Assembly (NCBI GenBank): GCA_019635215.1
Contig: JAHBZZ010000015.1
Span: 1 to 64,000 of the forward strand
Direction of reading: 5' to 3'
Origin: Nitrosomonas sp.
GTDB lineage: Bacteria > Pseudomonadota > Gammaproteobacteria > Burkholderiales > Nitrosomonadaceae
Length of the DNA stretch: 64,000 bases
Below the pieces are notes generated by a model, which was not told the DNA's origin, did not search any database, and saw nothing but the letters and a program-made list of their open reading frames with translations. Positions 1 through 8,642 of the stretch are shown here, piece after piece (position 1 is the stretch's first letter; each line of letters starts with the position of its first letter). The translations under genes were made by a program, and so were the position numbers.

Positions 1-104
1 AACAGTCATCATTATCTACACTTGCGGTGCAGGCCAAAGCTTTTTTAAACGTATATTTAGTCCGGTTTTCCCGGTTTTGCGCATGTACAGGAAATTACAT
101 GGGT

Positions 105-133
105 ATTCTGAAAAAATGTCATGGCGGTATAAT
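105..133 (+). promoter_or_regulatory. Candidate sigma70-type promoter for the metallopeptidase gene
   Basis: A perfect TATAAT lies at 128-133, 32 bases before the GTG start at 166. The hexamer 17 bases upstream (ATTCTG) is a poor -35, so the assignment rests on the -10 and its position only. Confidence 0.35.
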
Positions 134-165
134 CGACTGAAGTTCTTCAGATACAGCAAAAGACA

Positions 166-1254
166 GTGCAGACTTCACTCTGGTTAATCCGTATCCTCAT
201 CGCGATCTTGATCACATTGCTCAGTGGCTGCGCAAATCTGGCCTTTTATGCGCAGGCAGTCAACGGTCATGTGGATTTGATGCGTCGCGCGCAGCCGATT
301 CACGCTATCATCGCCGATCCCAACGCCAATGCGGACTTGAAGCGCACGCTCAGCACGGTTGCCCGGGTACGCGCATTTGCCAGCACGGCGCTCAGACTTC
401 CCGATAACCGCAGCTATACGCAGTACGCCGATCTAGAACGGCCCTACGCGGTCTGGAATGTCGTCGCCACGCCCGAACTGTCCACCCGGTTGAAGGAATG
501 GTGCTTTGTGCAGGCCGGTTGCGTGAATTATCGCGGCTTTTTCTCGCAGGCTCGCGCGGAAGACTATGCGCGGCAACTCGCTGCTGAAGGCTATGACGTG
601 CATGTCAGCGGCGTGCCGGCGTATTCGACGCTCGGGTGGTTTAATGATCCGGTGCTGAACACGTTTATCCACCATTCCGAGCTGGAACTCGCGCGCCTGA
701 TCTTTCATGAATTGGCGCATCAGGTGATTTTCGTACCTGGCGATACGGTGTTCAACGAATCATTTGCGACACTGGTCGAGCAGGAAGGCGTCCGGCGCTG
801 GCTGACGCATAACAATACTGTGGCGGAATATGCTGAATATCAAGTCCGTCATGCACGCCAGGCGGCTTTCGATACGCTGATTCTGCATCACCGCAGGCGT
901 CTGGATGCGCTTTTTAATACGGATATGGATGATGCGCAGAAACGCGCCGGCAAGGCGCGTATTTTTGAAGATTTACGCGCACAATTTGAGCTCTTAAAAA
1001 CCAGCAGGGCTGAATTCGACCGTTTTGACCCATGGTTTGCGCAACCACTGAACAACGCACGGTTGGCCAGGGTGTCGATCTATACGCAATTGCTGCCCGC
1101 ATTTCGGATATTGCTCGCACAGCAGGACGGCGATATGGCGCGTTTTTTCGATACCGTCAAAACAATCGGCAAACTACCAAAAGCAGAACGTCTGCTGGTA
1201 TTGCAACGCATCGTTGACGAAAACTATCAGGACACTATTGCCAATGCTTTCTGA
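166..1254 (+). CDS. Putative lipoprotein zinc aminopeptidase (Aminopep family, PF10023-like)
   Basis: Predicted 362-residue envelope-bound metallopeptidase. The N-terminus is a hydrophobic signal ending in a lipobox with Cys about residue 22 (LLSGC), so the protein is probably lipidated. HELAH at residues 181-185 is an HExxH zinc site, and the Glu of FNESFA about 13 residues later fits the third zinc ligand (gluzincin pattern). Length and spacing fit the proteobacterial putative-aminopeptidase family; the substrate is unknown. It starts with GTG, the only start that keeps the signal peptide. It stands alone, convergent with the small gene at 1290-1454. Confidence 0.82.
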   Translation: MQTSLWLIRILIAILITLLSGCANLAFYAQAVNGHVDLMRRAQPIHAIIADPNANADLKRTLSTVARVRAFASTALRLPDNRSYTQYADLERPYAVWNVVATPELSTRLKEWCFVQAGCVNYRGFFSQARAEDYARQLAAEGYDVHVSGVPAYSTLGWFNDPVLNTFIHHSELELARLIFHELAHQVIFVPGDTVFNESFATLVEQEGVRRWLTHNNTVAEYAEYQVRHARQAAFDTLILHHRRRLDALFNTDMDDAQKRAGKARIFEDLRAQFELLKTSRAEFDRFDPWFAQPLNNARLARVSIYTQLLPAFRILLAQQDGDMARFFDTVKTIGKLPKAERLLVLQRIVDENYQDTIANAF

Positions 1255-1289
1255 AGATCCGCAGGATGATTAGCTGTATCCATTCACTC

Positions 1290-1454
1290 CTATTGTGAAC
1301 GCTGCATTTTCCATTTGTCATAGCAGTCCAGACTGCAATAATGTAGTACATAATCGCTCGCTTCGGCGCTCTTGGCTTCGGAAAGTGGGATTTCCTTTAA
1401 ACACACTTCGCACGATACCGTGTCAGGATCAATCGGTTTCATTTTTTCGTTCAT
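1290..1454 (-). CDS. Small cysteine-rich protein (DUF3330-like zinc-binding)
   Basis: A 54-residue acidic protein with CEVC (residues about 15-18) and a later HYC...C pair, the arrangement of a small treble-clef or zinc-ribbon protein. It resembles DUF3330 proteins, whose function is unknown. The start is set at the ATG at 1454 because a strong AGGAGG sits 7 bases upstream; an ATG two codons earlier directly abuts that Shine-Dalgarno and is unlikely. The strong ribosome site argues that this is a real gene although it is short. Confidence 0.65.
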   Translation of the reverse strand: MNEKMKPIDPDTVSCEVCLKEIPLSEAKSAEASDYVLHYCSLDCYDKWKMQRSQ

Positions 1455-1460
1455 GATCAT

Positions 1461-1819
1461 ACCTCCTCGATTGGTTATTCCGCTGAAAATCCCATTCAAC
1501 CAGCTTCAATACAACGATTTTAACACTTTGTTAAAGAAGTGCGATCTGCTCAATGTTACAAACAACCCGGAATCTTCGGGCAAGCGGTCATTAGAACATA
1601 CCTATATGCCATAATAAACCGCATGCAAACAGCATTTCCGGCATATTTTCAGTGCAACGGATAAACCTGCTGTGTATAGGGTTGTGTTTTCGTATAGAAT
1701 TTTATGGGTTCAATGATTACGTTAGCTTATATTTCGAAAGGATGTACTGTTTTGTTTCATACCTTTTGTGGTCCCAAGTAACGAAAAGTGTTATGTCATA
1801 AACAAAAAAGGCCTGTGCG
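1461..1819. other. AT-rich intergenic stretch without a gene
   Basis: About 360 bases between two divergent genes. It must hold both promoters. A TATAGAAT-like -10 near 1694-1701 points towards the methyltransferase, and a short CCCG/CGGG hairpin lies near 1567-1581. No coding region or RNA gene was recognised. Confidence 0.4.
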
Positions 1820-2578
1820 ATGGATTTGAAACACTATAGAGCAAGTGAATCTGAACAAAAAAGAACCCAAGACCTGATGCGGCTGATCAGTCTTCTTCCA
1901 AAAGGAAAAAGTGTTCTTGATATTGGCGCCAGAGATGGTCATTTTTCGATACTGTTGACTGAGTATTATGAGAACGTGACTGCTCTGGATCTGGAAAAAC
2001 CATCAATTGCGCACCCGAAGATTCACTGCGTAAAAGGCGATATCACGCAACTGAATTTCGGCGACAACGCGTTTGACCTTGTTTTCTGCGCCGAAGTGCT
2101 TGAGCATATTCCTTCACATCTGCTTCAAAAAGCCTGTGCCGAGGTCGGCCGTGTTTCAAATGAATATTTACTGATTGGTGTTCCGTATCAACAGGATATC
2201 CGTGTTGGCCGGACAACATGCTATTCCTGCGGAAAAAAGAATCCGCCCTGGGGACACGTCAATAGTTTCGATACCGATAAACTGCAGCGCTTGTTTCCTT
2301 CATTTGACTTGCATGAAGTATCGTTCGTCGGAGAAACCGATATACAGACCAACTTCCTTTCCGTGTTTCTGATGGGTCTGGCAGGCAATCCCTATGGTAC
2401 GTATGAACAGGAAGAAACCTGTATTCATTGCGGCGAAAAACTGAAGATGCCGCCCGAGAGATCTTTATTACAGAAAATATATACAAAACTGGCTTTTTAT
2501 ATTCAATCCATTCAAAAACCTTTTTGCAAAGCACACCCGAACTGGATACACCTGGTTTTTCGACGAAAAATGGCGTAG
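1820..2578 (+). CDS. Class I SAM-dependent methyltransferase with two CxxC pairs
   Basis: 252 residues. Motif I VLDIGARDGHF (residues about 32-42) followed by an acidic loop (ALDLE) and the motif CAEVLEHIP show a methyltransferase-11-type SAM domain. After it come two widely spaced cysteine pairs, CYSC (134-137) and CIHC (201-204), which could bind one zinc ion. The C-terminus is basic and aromatic. The substrate is unknown; similar proteins often lie in polysaccharide or glycolipid regions. The gene is AT-rich relative to its neighbours and stands alone, so recent acquisition is possible but not shown. Confidence 0.75.
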   Translation: MDLKHYRASESEQKRTQDLMRLISLLPKGKSVLDIGARDGHFSILLTEYYENVTALDLEKPSIAHPKIHCVKGDITQLNFGDNAFDLVFCAEVLEHIPSHLLQKACAEVGRVSNEYLLIGVPYQQDIRVGRTTCYSCGKKNPPWGHVNSFDTDKLQRLFPSFDLHEVSFVGETDIQTNFLSVFLMGLAGNPYGTYEQEETCIHCGEKLKMPPERSLLQKIYTKLAFYIQSIQKPFCKAHPNWIHLVFRRKMA

Positions 2579-2632
2579 CTGCCATCTTAATGGATGACAG
2601 CAGAATATAAACTTTACAGACAAGATTCTTCC

Positions 2633-3124
2633 ATGACTCACAAAGCTATCATTGCCGCCCTGTGCGCACTACTCGTATCCGCATGTGCAGGCATGATCAA
2701 TTCGAAAGAAAAACCTGTATTGCAGGAAACAACACTGCCAGGCGAACACAGCCAGCTGGCGCGTTGCCTGATTAATCGCCTATCTGCCGACAGCAGAACG
2801 TTTATGCGCATATTCCATTTTAAATCGCGCGCATATCCCGCAATTGCGGCATCAGAAGTTCACGCTTACGATACTCGATTCCTGCCTTACGTGTACGCCA
2901 GCAATTCCCCGCAGAATCCCGATGGAATCAGGGACTACATCACCCATTCGCCGGAAATCATGCACAACATACAAAATCTGATCGGCGCCGAATATATTTA
3001 TGGTTTTGCCTTCACACTCCAGCAGACCAGCGAAAACACAGTGGCTATAGTGCTCAAAGGAAGTTCGTATGTCGGCGGGATTGCGTGGGAATATTTACAG
3101 CAATGCGCCACCGGGATGAATTAG
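2633..3124 (+). CDS. Small lipoprotein of unknown function
   Basis: 163 residues from the ATG at 2633. It starts with a short basic segment, a hydrophobic stretch and a lipobox (VSAC, Cys about residue 18), so it is a probable lipoprotein. The mature part contains no domain I recognise. An in-frame start 13 codons upstream would put a hydrophilic tail before the signal and is less likely. It follows the methyltransferase by about 55 bases and is convergent with the EndoU unit. Confidence 0.6.
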   Translation: MTHKAIIAALCALLVSACAGMINSKEKPVLQETTLPGEHSQLARCLINRLSADSRTFMRIFHFKSRAYPAIAASEVHAYDTRFLPYVYASNSPQNPDGIRDYITHSPEIMHNIQNLIGAEYIYGFAFTLQQTSENTVAIVLKGSSYVGGIAWEYLQQCATGMN

Positions 3125-3158
3125 GTATCTGTCGGACAATTGTGCACATGGCGGCAGC

Positions 3159-3602
3159 TCACGTGAATGGCTGGTGATGTGAAAGGCATTCAACAAACCG
3201 GTATTGACCCACATCCTCAGCTGACGTCTGGCTCTCAACCAACAGAAACGTGATACAGCCGTCATCCTGAAAGCGATACTGATACACATCGGGCTGCTCC
3301 ATCCATGATGGTGCCAATTCGTAAAACAGGCCGTTCTCAATCCACCATTGGCCTTCTTCGGTAAGAGGATGCATGGTGCCATCCGTTTCCACAAAGCGAA
3401 ATTCGATGCGGTATGTGCCATCCTCGTTTCTCGTTTGCACCCAGCTTTTCAATGCACCGTCTTTTTCCGCGTATTCACCCTGCCAGATACCGATCATCCT
3501 GACATCCACCGATGAATCAGAGGTATGCTGACCGGATTGCACGGCAGTCGCAGTACAACAGAAAACCATCACTGTCAGTAATATATTCGAATACTTGTTC
3601 AT
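3159..3602 (-). CDS. Small secreted protein of the EndoU unit, unknown function
   Basis: 147 residues with a Sec-type signal peptide (cleavage probably about residues 21-23). The mature part opens with IGIWQGEY and continues with alternating aromatic beta-like segments, a GxW...G.Y pattern reminiscent of small lipocalin-like domains; this resemblance is weak. Its ATG (3600-3602) follows the stop codon of the preceding gene (3604-3606) by one base, so it is co-transcribed and probably translationally coupled with the probable immunity gene and the EndoU nuclease. A periplasmic accessory or second protective factor is possible; nothing proves it. Confidence 0.6.
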   Translation of the reverse strand: MNKYSNILLTVMVFCCTATAVQSGQHTSDSSVDVRMIGIWQGEYAEKDGALKSWVQTRNEDGTYRIEFRFVETDGTMHPLTEEGQWWIENGLFYELAPSWMEQPDVYQYRFQDDGCITFLLVESQTSAEDVGQYRFVECLSHHQPFT

Positions 3603-3603
3603 C

Positions 3604-3957
3604 TTATTGGCCCGTCTTGTCACACTTTTCCGGATTCTCTTGATCGCCCGCTAGCGCCTGCTGCCAGGCTCGCACAGCGGCAGCAAATGTTGCAAGCGGT
3701 ATCCGTGTGTTTTGTCCGGCAGTATCGGTGTAATCATCTTCGATTTCCACATAATTCGGATACACATACAGACAGTAGGCATTGCCAGGGCGCTCCCACA
3801 AAGGCAGTGCGCCTGACGCCACCGCATCAATGTGCTGCAGCAATTCGGCAGTCCAAACGGGGCTTTTCTGGATATCCACCGTCAGGTAGGCAATGATGCG
3901 ATCATGCGCTGGATCGCCTGGAATATGACCAGGCCACGTACAGACAGATGTATTCAT
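3604..3957 (-). CDS. Probable immunity protein for the EndoU-type nuclease
   Basis: 117 residues, no signal peptide, acidic in the middle (YVEIEDDYTDT) and rich in aromatic residues. The start at 3957 lies 7 bases after the stop codon of the EndoU gene; an earlier in-frame start would run backwards through that gene and is rejected. I do not recognise a named family. The role is inferred from position: a small acidic cytoplasmic protein encoded directly after a secreted nuclease is the usual layout of toxin and immunity genes. Confidence 0.6.
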   Translation of the reverse strand: MNTSVCTWPGHIPGDPAHDRIIAYLTVDIQKSPVWTAELLQHIDAVASGALPLWERPGNAYCLYVYPNYVEIEDDYTDTAGQNTRIPLATFAAAVRAWQQALAGDQENPEKCDKTGQ

Positions 3958-3964
3958 ACGAGAC

Positions 3965-4552
3965 TCATTCGAATAGCGGAAAAGCGGTATTGATCCTGCC
4001 GTTTTTCGGCGGTGCAAAACCGATGGTAAAACGTTGATTATTGACGCTGCAATACTTTCCGTCTTCAGCCGCAGCGGTGCCGGTATCGGGTTGATTGAAA
4101 CCGCACAACGTCCAGTCCGGCGCACCGGCCGGGCACGTGTGCTGATGACCGGCAGCATACGCAATGGAATTCAATACCTGCTCGACCGAACAACTGTCCG
4201 GAAACAAAGTCGAAAATTTGTTTCTACCAGGATGGCCTTGATATGACCAACGGCCCGTGTAAATACCCGCCGCACTGGCTTTATCCTGAATGACAAACCC
4301 CGCAACCGTGGCAGGATTAACACCCCCCGGGCGGGAATGAAAACCTTTGGGGCGGTTGCGATCCCATTCGCCACAGAACAGATGTTTCTGATTCATCTGA
4401 AGTTTATTTTCAAGCGTCACCCAATGCCGCAATGCACTACAATCCACTTGGGCAAGCACCTGCAGCGGAAAAGAGCTCAACAGTAAAAATACCGCCACTG
4501 CATATACACCGGACATGACGGATACTTCGAACCGTTTATGCTGTATATTCAT
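3965..4552 (-). CDS. Sec-exported bacterial EndoU-type ribonuclease
   Basis: 195 residues from the ATG at 4552 (AAGGA 9 bases upstream; an ATG six bases earlier is only 3 bases from it). A signal peptide ends near residue 34 (VLAQ). The mature part has the bacterial EndoU layout: H57 in KHLFCGE, H72 in GFHSRP, an FSTLFPDS segment (113-120), and a C-terminal GRINTAFP with T189, matching the His-His-Thr catalytic set of CdiA-type EndoU domains. Six cysteines in the mature part suit disulfide formation after export. Unlike most bacterial EndoU domains it is not the tip of a large CDI, Rhs or polymorphic toxin; the domain is the whole mature protein. A probable immunity gene follows within 7 bases. 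Confidence 0.75.
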   Translation of the reverse strand: MNIQHKRFEVSVMSGVYAVAVFLLLSSFPLQVLAQVDCSALRHWVTLENKLQMNQKHLFCGEWDRNRPKGFHSRPGGVNPATVAGFVIQDKASAAGIYTGRWSYQGHPGRNKFSTLFPDSCSVEQVLNSIAYAAGHQHTCPAGAPDWTLCGFNQPDTGTAAAEDGKYCSVNNQRFTIGFAPPKNGRINTAFPLFE

Positions 4553-4654
4553 TTCCATTTTTCCTTGGTCTGTTTGCAAGATTCAAAATAACAATCTACC
4601 GGATCGGTTAAAATTCTATCATTTCACTTATCCTTTATTCACTCAACCGTTTTC

Positions 4655-5995
4655 ATGTCATTACCCAAACAAACTACACCCCGCGTGGGTTTCATTTCAC
4701 TCGGCTGCCCCAAAGCCCTGGTTGATTCCGAACAGATTCTGACGCAACTCAGGGCGGAAGGCTATGAAATTTCGCCGGATTATGAAACCGCCGATCTTGT
4801 CGTCGTCAATACCTGCGGTTTTATCGACAGTGCCGTGGAAGAATCGCTGGACGCCATTGGCGAAGCACTCGCTGAAAACGGCAAGGTCATCGTCACCGGC
4901 TGTCTCGGTGCCAAAGAAGACGGTAATATCATCAAACAGGCCCACCCGCAAGTACTCGCAGTTACCGGCCCGCATGCATTGCCTGAGGTCATGTCCGCGG
5001 TTCATGCGCACTTGCCGCAACCGCATGATCCGTTCACCAGTCTGATTCCGCCGCAGGGCATACGTCTGACCCCCAGGCATTATGCCTATGTCAAAATTTC
5101 AGAAGGCTGCAATCACCGCTGCACATTCTGCATCATTCCTTCAATGCGCGGCGATCTGGTCAGCCGGCCGATTCACCAGGTCATGCAGGAAGCCGAAAAT
5201 CTAGTCAATGCGGGTGTCAAAGAGTTGCTAATCATTTCGCAGGATACCAGTGCTTATGGTGTAGACGTCAAATACCGCACCGGTTTCTGGCAAGGCAGGC
5301 CTATAAAAACACGGCTAACCGAACTGGCTGGTGCGCTTGGCGAACTCGGCGTCTGGGTACGGTTGCATTATGTCTATCCTTATCCGCATGTTGATGAAGT
5401 GATTCCATTAATGGCTGAGCGAAAAATTCTGCCTTATCTCGATGTACCGCTGCAGCATGCCAGTGCACGTATACTCAGGGCCATGAAACGACCCGCCAGC
5501 GCCGAAAATAATCTGGCCCGTATTCAGCGGTGGCGCGAAGTATGCCCCGACATCACGCTGCGCAGTACCTTTATTGTGGGTTTCCCGGGTGAAACCGAAG
5601 CCGAGTTTGAGGAATTGCTGCAATTTCTGCAAGCCGCGCGACTTAACCGGGTCGGTTGCTTTAAATACTCCCCGGTCGATGGTGCGGCAGCCAACGCGCT
5701 GCCTGGCGCTGTTGCAGAAGAAGTCAAACAGGAGCGTCTTGAACGTTTCATGCAATTGCAGGAAGCAATCAGCACGCAATTACTGACTGAAAAAATCGGC
5801 CACACCATGACCGTTCTGGTTGATCATGTTGAAGAGCATCAGATTATTGCAAGAAGCAGCGCCGATGCTCCTGAAATCGATGGATTGGTCTATATCAACA
5901 ATCCGCCTGATGCATTACAAGCGGGCGACTGGATCACGGTAACCATCACGGATTCAGACGCGCATGATTTATATGCGCAGATAGCAACACACTAG
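4655..5995 (+). CDS. rimO: Ribosomal protein S12 methylthiotransferase RimO
   Basis: 446 residues, full length. Radical-SAM enzyme that methylthiolates the conserved Asp of ribosomal protein S12. N-terminal UPF0004 domain with [12 protein letters not shown] and NTCGFI, radical-SAM cluster CNHRCTFC (CX3CX2C) about residues 150-157, and a C-terminal TRAM domain. The central GDLVSRP and DTSAYG motifs separate it from MiaB. It is a single gene with its own start at 4655. Confidence 0.96.
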   Translation: MSLPKQTTPRVGFISLGCPKALVDSEQILTQLRAEGYEISPDYETADLVVVNTCGFIDSAVEESLDAIGEALAENGKVIVTGCLGAKEDGNIIKQAHPQVLAVTGPHALPEVMSAVHAHLPQPHDPFTSLIPPQGIRLTPRHYAYVKISEGCNHRCTFCIIPSMRGDLVSRPIHQVMQEAENLVNAGVKELLIISQDTSAYGVDVKYRTGFWQGRPIKTRLTELAGALGELGVWVRLHYVYPYPHVDEVIPLMAERKILPYLDVPLQHASARILRAMKRPASAENNLARIQRWREVCPDITLRSTFIVGFPGETEAEFEELLQFLQAARLNRVGCFKYSPVDGAAANALPGAVAEEVKQERLERFMQLQEAISTQLLTEKIGHTMTVLVDHVEEHQIIARSSADAPEIDGLVYINNPPDALQAGDWITVTITDSDAHDLYAQIATH

Positions 5996-6235
5996 TTTTT
6001 CCAGGCACAGTCTTAAAATACGTTGTTTTTTATCTGCGGAACTAGTTGATTTACCCCCTTGTCTTATAGACCACTTGCAGATCGTGCAGCAAAACCTAAA
6101 ACCTGTATCCATCCGGGTTTGCAGGGCAGCAAAATTATCTGCCGCTCGTTTCAGACCCGTACGAATTGCTGCATATCTGTAAAGTTCAGGGTAGAATAAC
6201 TATTCCTAAATAATTTTTAAAAAGGAAAAAACAAA

Positions 6236-6544
6236 ATGAGAGCAGTATTAATAAGTATGTTCGCTGCAGCACTGCTGTTTACAGCTAATGCGCAAGCTGA
6301 CGCAAATCTGGCAAAAAACAGCGGTTGCCTGAACTGTCATAATGTTGACACCAAGCTGGTTGGTCCCGCTTTGAAAGACATTGCCGCGAAATATGCAGAC
6401 CAGGAGGGGGCTTCTGATTATCTGGCCGGACAAATCAAGAACGGTAGCAACGGTGTCTGGGGTCCGGTTCCAATGCCGCCAAATGCCATGGTCAGCGAAG
6501 AGAACGCTAAAATTCTGGCGGACTTCATTCTGTCACTGAAATAA
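6236..6544 (+). CDS. Cytochrome c-552 (small class I mono-haem cytochrome c)
   Basis: 102 residues with a signal peptide cut after about residue 22 (ANAQA). Haem site CLNCH, axial Met in a VPMPPN motif, and the run VGPALKDIAAKYAD are typical of the cytochrome c-551/c-552 family. The mature sequence closely follows the soluble cytochrome c-552 of Nitrosomonas europaea as remembered, the periplasmic electron carrier from the cytochrome c-554/cM552 quinol branch to terminal oxidases and peroxidase. It has a good AAGGA ribosome site and its own terminator, so it is a single-gene unit suited to high expression. Confidence 0.92.
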   Translation: MRAVLISMFAAALLFTANAQADANLAKNSGCLNCHNVDTKLVGPALKDIAAKYADQEGASDYLAGQIKNGSNGVWGPVPMPPNAMVSEENAKILADFILSLK

Positions 6545-6562
6545 ACGAAGCTTTTAACGTAG

Positions 6563-6596
6563 AAAAAGCCGACGTCATAAAACGCCGGCTTTTTTT
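6563..6596 (+). terminator. Rho-independent terminator of cytochrome c-552
   Basis: A 12-base stem (AAAAAGCCG A CG against CG C CGGCTTTTT, one A-C mismatch) with an 8-base loop is followed by T residues, 18 bases after the stop codon. The A/T symmetry means it could also stop minus-strand transcripts. Confidence 0.88.
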
Positions 6597-6640
6597 ATTA
6601 CTGCTATGATGTCTTTTTCTATCCTATTTCTCGTACAACC

Positions 6641-7060
6641 ATGAAAACTCGCATACAGTGGCAGGGCAACGTCAGTTTCCACGCCGAATCCGGCAGCGGG
6701 CACCAGGTGCTGATGGATGGCGCTCCCGAAGCAGGTGGACAAAACAAAGGACCGCGCCCGATGGAAATGATACTGATGGGACTCGGCGGCTGTACAACCT
6801 TTGACGTCATTTTTATCTTAAAAAAAGCACGCCAGGCAGTAACCGACTGTGTTGTAAACATCGAGGCGCAACGCGCCGAAACCGATCCGAAAGTATTTAC
6901 GCACATACACCTGCATTTCATACTGACGGGCAAAAACCTCAATCCACAACAGGTTGAACGGGCCATCCATCTGTCCGCAGAAAAATACTGCTCGGCATCC
7001 ATTATGCTCAAACCCACCGTGAAAATCACGCACGATTATGAGCTTGTCGAAGCTTCCTGA
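6641..7060 (+). CDS. OsmC/YhfA-family protein
   Basis: 139 residues. The OsmC fold is indicated by the two conserved active-site cysteines: C51 in GLGGCTTFD and C117 in EKYCSAS. Members of the family are thiol peroxidases or of unknown function; this short form is closest to the YhfA-like group, for which no activity is firmly assigned. Separate from the cytochrome gene by a terminator. Confidence 0.85.
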   Translation: MKTRIQWQGNVSFHAESGSGHQVLMDGAPEAGGQNKGPRPMEMILMGLGGCTTFDVIFILKKARQAVTDCVVNIEAQRAETDPKVFTHIHLHFILTGKNLNPQQVERAIHLSAEKYCSASIMLKPTVKITHDYELVEAS

Positions 7061-7101
7061 CAATCGAACGAACTATTCTGAACTTCCTGATGGTATCCTT
7101 C

Positions 7102-7839
7102 TCAACGCCGCAATGGACGGAACACTTCCAATTCCCACGGCCTGATCGCCAACATAAAACCGATGTTACGGCGGTTGTTTAACGGCAGGCGCGCATCCTG
7201 CCGGTGCAGATCGGTAAATTCCTGGGCGAGTACCTGCATTTTATGTATCAGGATTTGTATGGAAAAATCACTGAACAGGCCGGACAGGAAAAGCCGCTTC
7301 TCATATTCACCACAAAATCCGGCGTGAAGAAACTGGCGCTGTATCTGTTTTTCGAAGAATCGTTCAATTGGTCCGTCGGGCAGCCAATGGAAACCTTCGT
7401 CGATGCGCAGTTTGATACGATTCTGAGGCAGCAGGTCGATAATTTTGAGCTTATCCAGCTTTGTCAGGCACTGAATGCACTCCGTTTCAGAAATGTGATA
7501 GTGATTCACGATATCTTCAAAGCTTAATCTGTTGCGCACGCTGACAGCGACAAGCAACAGTTTTGTGTCTCCCACCAGTTCTTTCTCCTGCTCGACAGTG
7601 AGCCGGGTGATGCGTTGACGCGTTTCCTGATAAAGCTGAAAAAGATCAGACAACTCCATTTGCATCAACCGGCAAATCGCTTCCAGCCGATCGAGCGTCA
7701 AGCGTTTGGAGGCGAACATCCGCTTGATATTGGCTTCACTCATATTCAGCCCCTGTGCGATGTCGGCATAGGTCAATCGACGGCCTCTCAGTGTTTTTTT
7801 TAAGACGTCTATCAATGCTTCGGTTTGCATCATTTTCAT
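7102..7839 (-). CDS. XRE-family transcriptional regulator
   Basis: 245 residues. The N-terminal about 65 residues form a Cro/C1-type helix-turn-helix (LTYADIAQGLNMSEANIKRMF, with a second part DRLEAICRLMQMELSDLFQL). The rest has a winged-helix-like segment (SFEDIVNHYHISETECIQCL) and an unassigned C-terminus. Transcribed divergently from the PspA-like gene at 7986 across about 146 bases, so it is a plausible local regulator; see the TATACTA repeat at 7871-7888. Confidence 0.82.
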   Translation of the reverse strand: MKMMQTEALIDVLKKTLRGRRLTYADIAQGLNMSEANIKRMFASKRLTLDRLEAICRLMQMELSDLFQLYQETRQRITRLTVEQEKELVGDTKLLLVAVSVRNRLSFEDIVNHYHISETECIQCLTKLDKLKIIDLLPQNRIKLRIDEGFHWLPDGPIERFFEKQIQRQFLHAGFCGEYEKRLFLSGLFSDFSIQILIHKMQVLAQEFTDLHRQDARLPLNNRRNIGFMLAIRPWELEVFRPLRR

Positions 7840-7870
7840 CTCAGGTCATTCAATAGATAATTCACAAAAG

Positions 7871-7888
7871 TATACTATTAATATACTA
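7871..7888. promoter_or_regulatory. Candidate operator: TATACTA direct repeat
   Basis: Two copies of TATACTA (7871-7877 and 7882-7888) start exactly 11 bases apart, one helical turn, in the divergent promoter region between the XRE regulator and the PspA-like operon. The same stretch also reads as an imperfect inverted repeat (GTATA/TATAC). Binding by the adjacent regulator is inferred from position only. Confidence 0.4.
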
Positions 7889-7985
7889 CGAATTCATTAT
7901 TGTACTTCTAATACGGCAATTGTTCATAAAAATAATCCCCTGCCGAATAATACATACGTCATTATCCAACGAGGAGATTAAAACA

Positions 7986-8642
7986 ATGTCAATACTGAAA
8001 AGATTGTCAACAACGCTGATATCCCGCATTGATCGGGTTGTTACCGAAATAGAGAATCACGATGCGGTTATTCAGGCATCACTGAATGAAATGAGCAGCA
8101 AACTGGCCACAGCGAAAATTACATTAAGCCAGGCCTGCCGTGAAAGAGACAGACTTAAAACCGAAATCGAAAAACAACGGGATAATATGCATCGCTGGCA
8201 GGAACGCGCCATCAGTTGTGCAAAATCAGATGAACCCAAGGCGCTGGAATGTTTGCGCCGCTCACACAAAAACCGGGATCAGGCGGCAATGCTGCAAAAA
8301 TCATTCGGTGAATATGCACGTTCGATTGAGAAAATGACCGGCAACATTAAATCCGGCGAGCAGCGCTTGACCGAAATGAAACAGAAGCTGACGCTGATGC
8401 GTGCAAGACAAGCCACCAGCAAAATCAGTACAACCACCTGTCCGCCCGATAGTGCCGCGGAAAGCATACTGGAGGATACCTTCAATCGCTGGGAAATACA
8501 TATCAGTCACGATGAAATTCCGCTGAATTGCACGGATACGAATACTGTGGATGAACTGGAACATGAATTCATCACACAGGAACAACAAAACGACTTGCGC
8601 AACGAATTGGCTTCACTACTCACCCAGGAGAAACAACAATGA
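7986..8642 (+). CDS. PspA/IM30-like coiled-coil protein
   Basis: 218 residues starting at the ATG at 7986, preceded by GAGGAG; longer in-frame extensions lack a ribosome site. Almost entirely helical with heptad-like runs, e.g. CRERDRLKTEIEKQ and KSGEQRLTEMKQKLTLM. The pattern fits phage-shock protein A/IM30 membrane-stress proteins, which bind stressed inner membranes. It overlaps the next gene by ATGA, so the two are translationally coupled. No pspF, pspB or pspC is present nearby. Confidence 0.72.
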   Translation: MSILKRLSTTLISRIDRVVTEIENHDAVIQASLNEMSSKLATAKITLSQACRERDRLKTEIEKQRDNMHRWQERAISCAKSDEPKALECLRRSHKNRDQAAMLQKSFGEYARSIEKMTGNIKSGEQRLTEMKQKLTLMRARQATSKISTTTCPPDSAAESILEDTFNRWEIHISHDEIPLNCTDTNTVDELEHEFITQEQQNDLRNELASLLTQEKQQ

